DNA of 64,000 bases from Collybiopsis luxurians FD-317 M1 (lineage: Eukaryota; Basidiomycota; Agaricomycetes; Agaricales; Omphalotaceae), in assembly GCA_000827265.1 (NCBI GenBank), contig KN834756.1, positions 422,746 to 486,745 on the forward strand. Direction: 5' to 3'. Below are positions 58,630 to 64,000 of this stretch, piece by piece. Position numbers and translations under genes: made by a program. Within the stretch, counting starts at the first letter, position 1, and the number at the start of each line of letters is the position of its first letter. Under the pieces are notes generated by a model that saw only the letters and a list, made by a program, of their open reading frames with translations, did no database searches and was not told where the DNA came from.

Positions 58630-59959
58630 TCAGGTCTGGGCAGTGTGAGTGATATAGGAGATGTCAATTACAGGAGAATTACTTCTGTCTATCAAGATGA
58701 TAACTGCCACTGGATACCAAGCCTTCCAGGTCAAAATCAGTCTAGCTTGCAGAAGAGTGAAGTTTAGAGTAAACCTCACAGCAGAAACATTGAGTATGTC
58801 CTCAATGATATTCAAGATGATTCCTGGATTTATAAGAGTGTGATTGGCTAACAACAAACAGGTGATGTAGACTGCTTGCATTGCATAATATATAGCACCA
58901 GATTCAATGAGCAGAAGTAGGATATTCTCAGCCCTAGTTCTTTTGTGAAATGCAGCTTCTGCAACCATGGCATGATGTTTCCTGCAAAGAATATGGAATG
59001 TAAGAGTTTAGTAATTGTACTTGTGAGACAGACCACTTGCCAAGCTTTCCATCCAATCAAACTGGTTGCAAACAGGTTTACAACCAGAGAAACTAGGTAC
59101 AACACCCAGTCCAAAGTAAGGTGAGTACTTTGGAAGTTGTAATAATGATTGTTTTGGTAAGAATTCGCGATATCAGTAATTGTCAGATGTAATGAAGCAA
59201 TATTGATTCCTGTGTGGTGTCATGCAACTTTGGATTTAATATGCCCATTTGAGCAAGATGATACTTTGTATTACCCACCAATATTGGCACTCATAAGAAT
59301 GGCAAGTACAAGCTTTAAAAGCCTGGCATGCAGGAATAAAATCCATGCCCTCCAAATTACAACAAGATCACTCAAAAGAAACTGCAAAATATCAAACAGG
59401 AATTATACCATGCAAAGTCTAGAGATGGAGAATTGTGACAAACTTACAGATACTTATTGTAAATGCCCACCCAGACAAAATATTTGGTGTCAACAGTGCT
59501 TCATCTTCTTTCCATTCTTGAGCCGCAAGTTGTCCTCCTGGAATCACTGGGACGAAAGAGTACTGCTTGTGAATGAAGGTTGCTATTCCCTCTGCCAGAA
59601 TTTTCAAAGTGAAGGCAATAAAACACATGCTCAGGCAAACAATGTGTGGGATGCGTGAGTGGGTTAAGGGTTTGTTTCTAGTAAGAAGTTAAAATAAAAC
59701 AAGAAATGCGGACTGACAAGTTGGAAGTTATTCCCACCATTACATACAGCAGTGAGTGAGTAGCAATACATATTCCTGGAATAAATGTGCCTGGAGAAAA
59801 ATAACCGTTGTTAGTGACTGTGCATGGAGCTAAAGCTTTAAGCAGCCTGAGTAACAGTCCATACGTGCCATAGCTAATTAATAACAGAACGAAGCTGATA
59901 GTGCTGTAGTAATAAGTTATGCCAGAGGAAATAATCGCTTGTTCCTCTTGTGGAGTCAT
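58630..59959 (-). CDS. Agaricomycete seven-helix membrane protein, receptor-like, unknown function
   Basis: Multi-exon gene starting MTPQEEQAIISSGITYYYST. Helices in order: SFVLLLISYGTYGLLLRLL; FIPGICIATHSLLYVMVGIT; DLVVIWRAWILF with KLVLAILMSANIG; LDWVLYLVSLVVNLFATSLI followed by GWKAWKHHAM; NILLLLIESGAIYYAMQAVY; and WYPVAVIILIDRSNSPVIDI near the C-terminus. This is the layout of a very large agaric family whose conserved signatures are the D-x-x-V-x-W-R-A-W at helix 3 and N-L-x-A-T-S-L-I-G-x-K-A-W at helix 4. The role is unknown; GPCR-like topology is inferred. One intron (about 59032-58982) begins GC instead of GT (TTG-GCAAGT) and joins W to KHHAM in frame. The exact exon borders of the second and third exons are not certain. 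No stop or frameshift was found. Confidence 0.75.
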
Positions 59960-60897
59960 GAGCCTGAGTCTTGTGGAAGATGTATGGTTAGGGGGGGGGC
60001 ACTCCTGGCCCTTGTTATATACTTTATGGACATTTTGAGTGAATTTATACAGGATGATCTCATAATTCAGTGCCTATGAGAGGTTAATGACATGTTGTAT
60101 TGTAAAAGTGGATTACCTGCAATGATTTCTCTCCAATACTCCATTATATAAATCGAGTTCCACCTGGGTGCATCTGTGTCACACCAAAAGGGGATTGAAA
60201 TTCTGCCTGACGGATAGGGATCTGCCCGTAAATTTTGCAGAATTTGCTGCCGCCATTGTATGATACCCGTACGGCGAATGCGGCATCCTGAAACTGTGGC
60301 TACTCCTAGTACTGGGGCTTGATTGATTTCAGTGATGGAAAAACCATTGATTTGACCATTTTGGGTTGTAGTACTGGTATTACAGTGATGGCCCAATTCT
60401 TGCAGTACCGGGCACTAATTGCAGTTAGTGCCCCGACAGCGAACATCCGAACCAATTCTCTTCGGCGACTCCTGCCCGTGGCCGGGTGGCCGGTGTTCTA
60501 TCGATCCTTACCTGTGAGTTTCCTCCATAACACTCATTAGAGCTTTTCAGTAACCGGCTTTCAGAGCCTTACATTTTGGGCCATTTCTTGAGTCAAAATA
60601 TGAGAACGCTGAACATCACATAATGTGTACTTGCACTCGTTTCGGGAGTATCACACGAAGGGTCACCAATCACGAGATGTGACGCTCTCAAAAACCACGG
60701 GACCCAGGCCGGCCAGAAATGGAATGGCCTCGTTGACTTTCCGTGTGTGGGTATACCCAGGAATTTCCAGGCTGAAATGCCGTCCCTTTTATCTGGGCAC
60801 GAGGCATGCTTATCAATACCTTTGGGCTAGACCGAGATACCCATCTCAAACGTCGACGACGACGACCCAAAGCCGACTGCTCACAACGACTTCAAAC
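59960..60897. other. Spacer and promoter of the peptidase gene, one unassigned frame
   Basis: A minus-strand frame at 60396-60067 (EINQAPVLGVATVSGCRIRR, DTDAPRWNSIYIMEYWREII) reads as protein-like, but I recognise no family. It ends the AT-rich island. 60450-60897 is the GC-richer promoter of the peptidase. Confidence 0.45.
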
Positions 60898-63602
60898 ATG
60901 TCCACCAAAAACTACTACGAAGAGTTGACGGGTATCCCTTTTCACACCTCCGCTTTATTGCTTGGTAACGGTATGTGCATCGTTCCTTGAACAACGTTCA
61001 TGAAAATCTGAAAGCAGTTTTCCCTTTATAAATAGTCGCTCAGGTCGAGCTTGCTGTTCGCGATCATGCTCGAAACGTCAAACGGACGATATCGAAATCG
61101 ATTTTCTTGGATACAGGAATATCCTCGCCTCCCGTAGAAGTCATTGGGGTCGTCAGTACAGTTTACTCTCCTTCAAAGAAACTCAAAGCTGTTCTTCGAG
61201 AGACGGGGGAGGACAAGGATAAAAAGAGATTCGTCGAGGTTTGGAAGGACGATACGTTGCTGGCGTGCAAGGATGTGACTGATAAGCATGGTATATTCTT
61301 CGGCGATGGTAAGCAATTAACCTCTATTCTGTCGCTTTGGTAGCGGTGTTAATAATCTCTCCGATGTAGACTTTTTCTCCTCGCTTCGCTTTTCCCCTTC
61401 CGAAAAATCACTCATCTACACCGCCGAGAAAAAGAAAGACACCTCCAAGAACTCTGCCTCAAAGTTCAAATACCAACAACCTTTCGGCGAAGGCCTTGTC
61501 GGCAAATCCAACCCAGTCTTATTCCTCTACGAATGGGAATCTGATACACTTTTCACCCTCCAACACAACGCGCCAGTATGGTTCGGTCAAGCGGTATTTG
61601 ATCCTCATCGAGAAGATCGTCTATTTGTCACAGGCTACGAAACAGCCGCGGACGAGAGGCTCCTTGGTATCCTTTATTGCTTCAACCGACTTACTGGCAT
61701 CTGGGAGATAACTTTGGATCGTACTACTAAACAGCAATCGGAATCGGATTCGGACTCGAAGGAGGGAGATGGGGATGGGAATATCATCGACTGCCAAGTG
61801 CGCAAGCTCACAGACTCGCATCTATCATGCAGGTCTCCTCGTATCGTCAATGCAAACGGCAAGACCACCCTCTTGTGGCTCGCTCAAGTTACCGGAGGTG
61901 CCCATTGGGGTACGGCTTCCCTCCACGCTTGCGATATCACCCACTCCGACTCCGTAGACCCCTCTCAGACTCGTACGCTAGTGGAAAAGGTCTGGGAACC
62001 AGCCAAAGGTGGATTCCCCGGTCTGTATCTCAACCAGCTCCCTCAACACCCTCACGTCCACTGCGGTGGTGGTGACTACATTGTCACCCCAACTTCGTGG
62101 GGCTCTCGCTGGACCATCGTCCTCATCTCACTCCGAGATGGCTCAGTCAAAGAGTTGACTCCTGTAGCAGATACTGACAGTGTACCATCGAGTTGGACTG
62201 CGGTTACGGCGGCCGAGGGGAACAGGTTGCTGTGTATCCGGAGCTCTACTAATAGGCCCTCTGAGTTGGTTTTGGGTGAGTTCGATGAAGCCGGCGCTGT
62301 ATCGTGGAAAGTCCTTCATAAACCCTTCGTTTCGGAACACTGTACGTCCCTTTCGTTCCCCCGCCTGCCTTACCTGCGTGCTTGTCGCTGATATGTAAAC
62401 GCCCCATCTGTTGCAGTACAAGAAAAACTCGATTCCTTAACAGTCAAAGTTGTCCCTATTCCGGGACGATTCCCTGCAGAGACGATCCTCATACAGCACA
62501 AATCGGCAGTGGAGGAGAAGAAGATATTACCTTGTATTACTATGCCCCATGGTGGTCCTCATGCTGCCGAGTCGATTACGTTCAACCCGGTGACAGTTGC
62601 ATATGCTCTTGAAGGATGTAGGTTTAAGCTATGCTCTCGTTACGATACCAATCGGTCTCATTCCCTCCCCATAGATACCCTTTCACTTCCTAATTACACT
62701 GGTAAGTAAATCCCTCACTCTTCCGGCATTGCGACTTTTTCGCTTAGGCCCCTCCTCCTCCTGATATTAACTGATAACTGATTACAGGGTCCACCGGATA
62801 CGGAGAGAAATCCATACAGGCGTTAATTGGCCAATGCGGTACCCTCGATGTAGGCGATTGTATCGAGTCTGTGAGACACCTCGTAAAAACTGGCGTTGCG
62901 AGTGAAGGTCGGGGTAGGTTAATGCTTAGTGGAGGAAGTCATGGAGGGTTCCTTCTGGGTCATTGTGCGTATGCTTTCTTCGTTCTCTTTCTCTCACCTC
63001 CTCCCCTTCTTTTTCGAGCACACAAGCTAATGGTTTTTTTCTCTAATTATGCAGTAATTGGCCAATATCCAGATGTCTTCACCGCAGCCGTCTTCCGAAA
63101 CCCAGTCGTCTCTGCCGATATATCCACCTCCGACATCGAAGATTGGTATTACGCGGAATTCGGAATAGATTACCCACTTTCTTCACTCCCGCTCGGATAC
63201 ACAGGACCGTCCTCCTCCTCCTCACCTGGTGCCAAAGCAAAAGCGGCCGTCCCTCCCCGGGTCATCACACCAGAAATCCACAAAAAATTATACGACGCCT
63301 CACCTATTGCGCATGTACATAAAGTCAGAGATGACACTGCGGTGTTGATGCTTTTGGGTGATTCGGATAAACGGGTGGCGCCGACGCAGGGGGTTGGATA
63401 TTATCATGCGTTGAGGGCGATTAGATATGGGAGGGGGAGGAAAGAAGAAGACGCCGCGGCTACGGCTACGGAGGCGGATGTGGATGATGAGCTGGAAATG
63501 CTCATCTTCGGTGGCGAGGGGCATCCTATTGATGGTCTTGAGGCTTCCAGGGTCGTGTGGACGAGAACTGCAGAGTGGTTTAAGAAACGAGCAGTGTGGT
63601 AA
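60898..63602 (+). CDS. Acylaminoacyl-peptidase (prolyl oligopeptidase family, S9C)
   Basis: Seven exons (60898-60970, 61036-61308, 61370-62341, 62417-62617, 62675-62701, 62788-62964, 63055-63602) join in phase to 756 residues, the usual length. The N-terminal part (about 1-480) is the beta-propeller (for example KKRFVEVWKDDTLLACKDVT and EEKILPC then MPHGGPH marking the switch to the hydrolase). The alpha/beta hydrolase domain has the nucleophile in GGSHGGF, the Asp in LLGDSDKRVAPTQG and the His in GGEGHPIDG. The enzyme removes N-acetylated amino acids from short peptides in the cytosol. An acidic/Ala insertion (REEDAAATATEADVDDE-like) sits before the His loop. No lesion was seen. The 3' end has decayed echoes downstream. 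Confidence 0.92.
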
Positions 63603-63739
63603 CTGCGATTTCATTGTAGATGCGGGAGAGCGTGTGGATGGAGAAGTTTGTAAATTGTCTGTGTTCATAAGGCGATTAATTGCCAGGTATCATCATGCGC
63701 TGGAGCACTTGGAAAGAATGAAAAGGAGAAATTACGGAT

Positions 63740-63945
63740 GATTGATCTTGAGATGGCTCACGTTCGGTGACGAATCGCATCCTATGAATATTGGTAGCCT
63801 TGAGGCTTCCAAGATTTTCGCGTCGTAAGCTGCGGAGTGGTTCCTAACAATGTGGAGAGAGAAGGGGCGTTGGGACGTGTTATTGATTGCCCTGAGGCTT
63901 CCAAAGGTTGCCTGATTGCGCTGTGTGGAGCGGTTTCTCTTCCAG
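63740..63945 (+). pseudogene. Two degenerate tandem echoes of the peptidase 3' end
   Basis: 63745-63842 parallels 63495-63590 (GGTGACGAATCGCATCCTATG.., CTTGAGGCTTCCA, GCGGAGTGGTT), and 63880-63945 repeats a shorter part (ATTGATTGCCCTGAGGCTTCCA.., GTGTGGAGCGGTTTC). Both are frame-broken. They look like old tandem duplications of the last coding segment around the catalytic His. Confidence 0.7.
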
Positions 63946-64000
63946 ATCGTGATAGTGCACTCATGAGCGTGAGATAGCTTGATTTTGAGGAGTGAGTCAG

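Noticed and set aside
1..64000. CRISPR arrays, bacterial operons, rRNA, riboswitches
   Set aside because: No direct-repeat/spacer pattern or bacterial features; repeats present are coding (ankyrin, WD40, HAMP) or inverted-repeat elements in a eukaryotic context.

Overview
The window looks like nuclear DNA of a mushroom-forming basidiomycete (Agaricomycetes). Genes carry many short introns (about 50-70 nt, GT..AG). The gene families are typical of that group: a GRAM/VASt sterol-transfer protein, a multi-HAMP class III histidine kinase, NACHT-WD40 and ankyrin NLR-type proteins, an S53 tripeptidyl peptidase, a Pop8-like RNase P/MRP protein and a seven-helix membrane protein. There are no operons, CRISPR arrays or rRNAs. 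Two assembly gaps are present: 547 N at 11931-12477 and 20 N at 51315-51334.

Layout. 1-815: ankyrin repeats, open at the left edge. 2157-5952: Lam/Ysp2-like sterol-transfer protein. 7046-8658: single-pass surface protein. 9.4-12.8 kb: two inverted-repeat elements (TA and TTAA type) and a tRNA-like relic. 12879-13792: secreted protein with kinase-like motifs. 14-17 kb: duplicated, decayed gene pieces. 18275-22429: NACHT-WD40 pseudogene. 22.7-23.3 kb: S53 prodomain relic. 24069-29573: 16-exon gene joining a roughly 980-residue unknown region to a complete four-repeat annexin. 31.1-33.3 kb: dead S53 protease. 33.3-34.6 kb: more decayed duplicates. 34734-36324: DHHC palmitoyltransferase. 36994-39750: conserved basidiomycete protein. 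41943-42684: hotdog thioesterase. 42.8-45 kb: third copy of the duplicated block. 45764-49579: second NACHT-WD40 gene, with a stop. 50257-56877: histidine kinase of HAMP repeats ending just before its H-box. 58630-59959: seven-helix membrane protein. 60898-63602: acylaminoacyl-peptidase, followed by degenerate echoes of its own 3' end.

The region has been heavily rearranged. AT-rich islands carrying NLR-type genes (left edge, 17-22.5 kb, 45-50 kb) and a receptor-like membrane gene (57-60 kb) alternate with GC-richer housekeeping genes. Many junctions are gene breakpoints. One LAM-gene copy is split into two abutting halves 16.3 kb apart. The histidine kinase loses its catalytic half next to an NLR island. 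One block (Pop8-like / promoter / secreted gene / surface protein) occurs two to three times in both orientations. Comparing its copies exposes an empty insertion site for the TTAA element.

The most novel item is the annexin fusion gene: all 15 introns keep one reading frame over 4317 nt, and the annexin half has no plausible start codon of its own.
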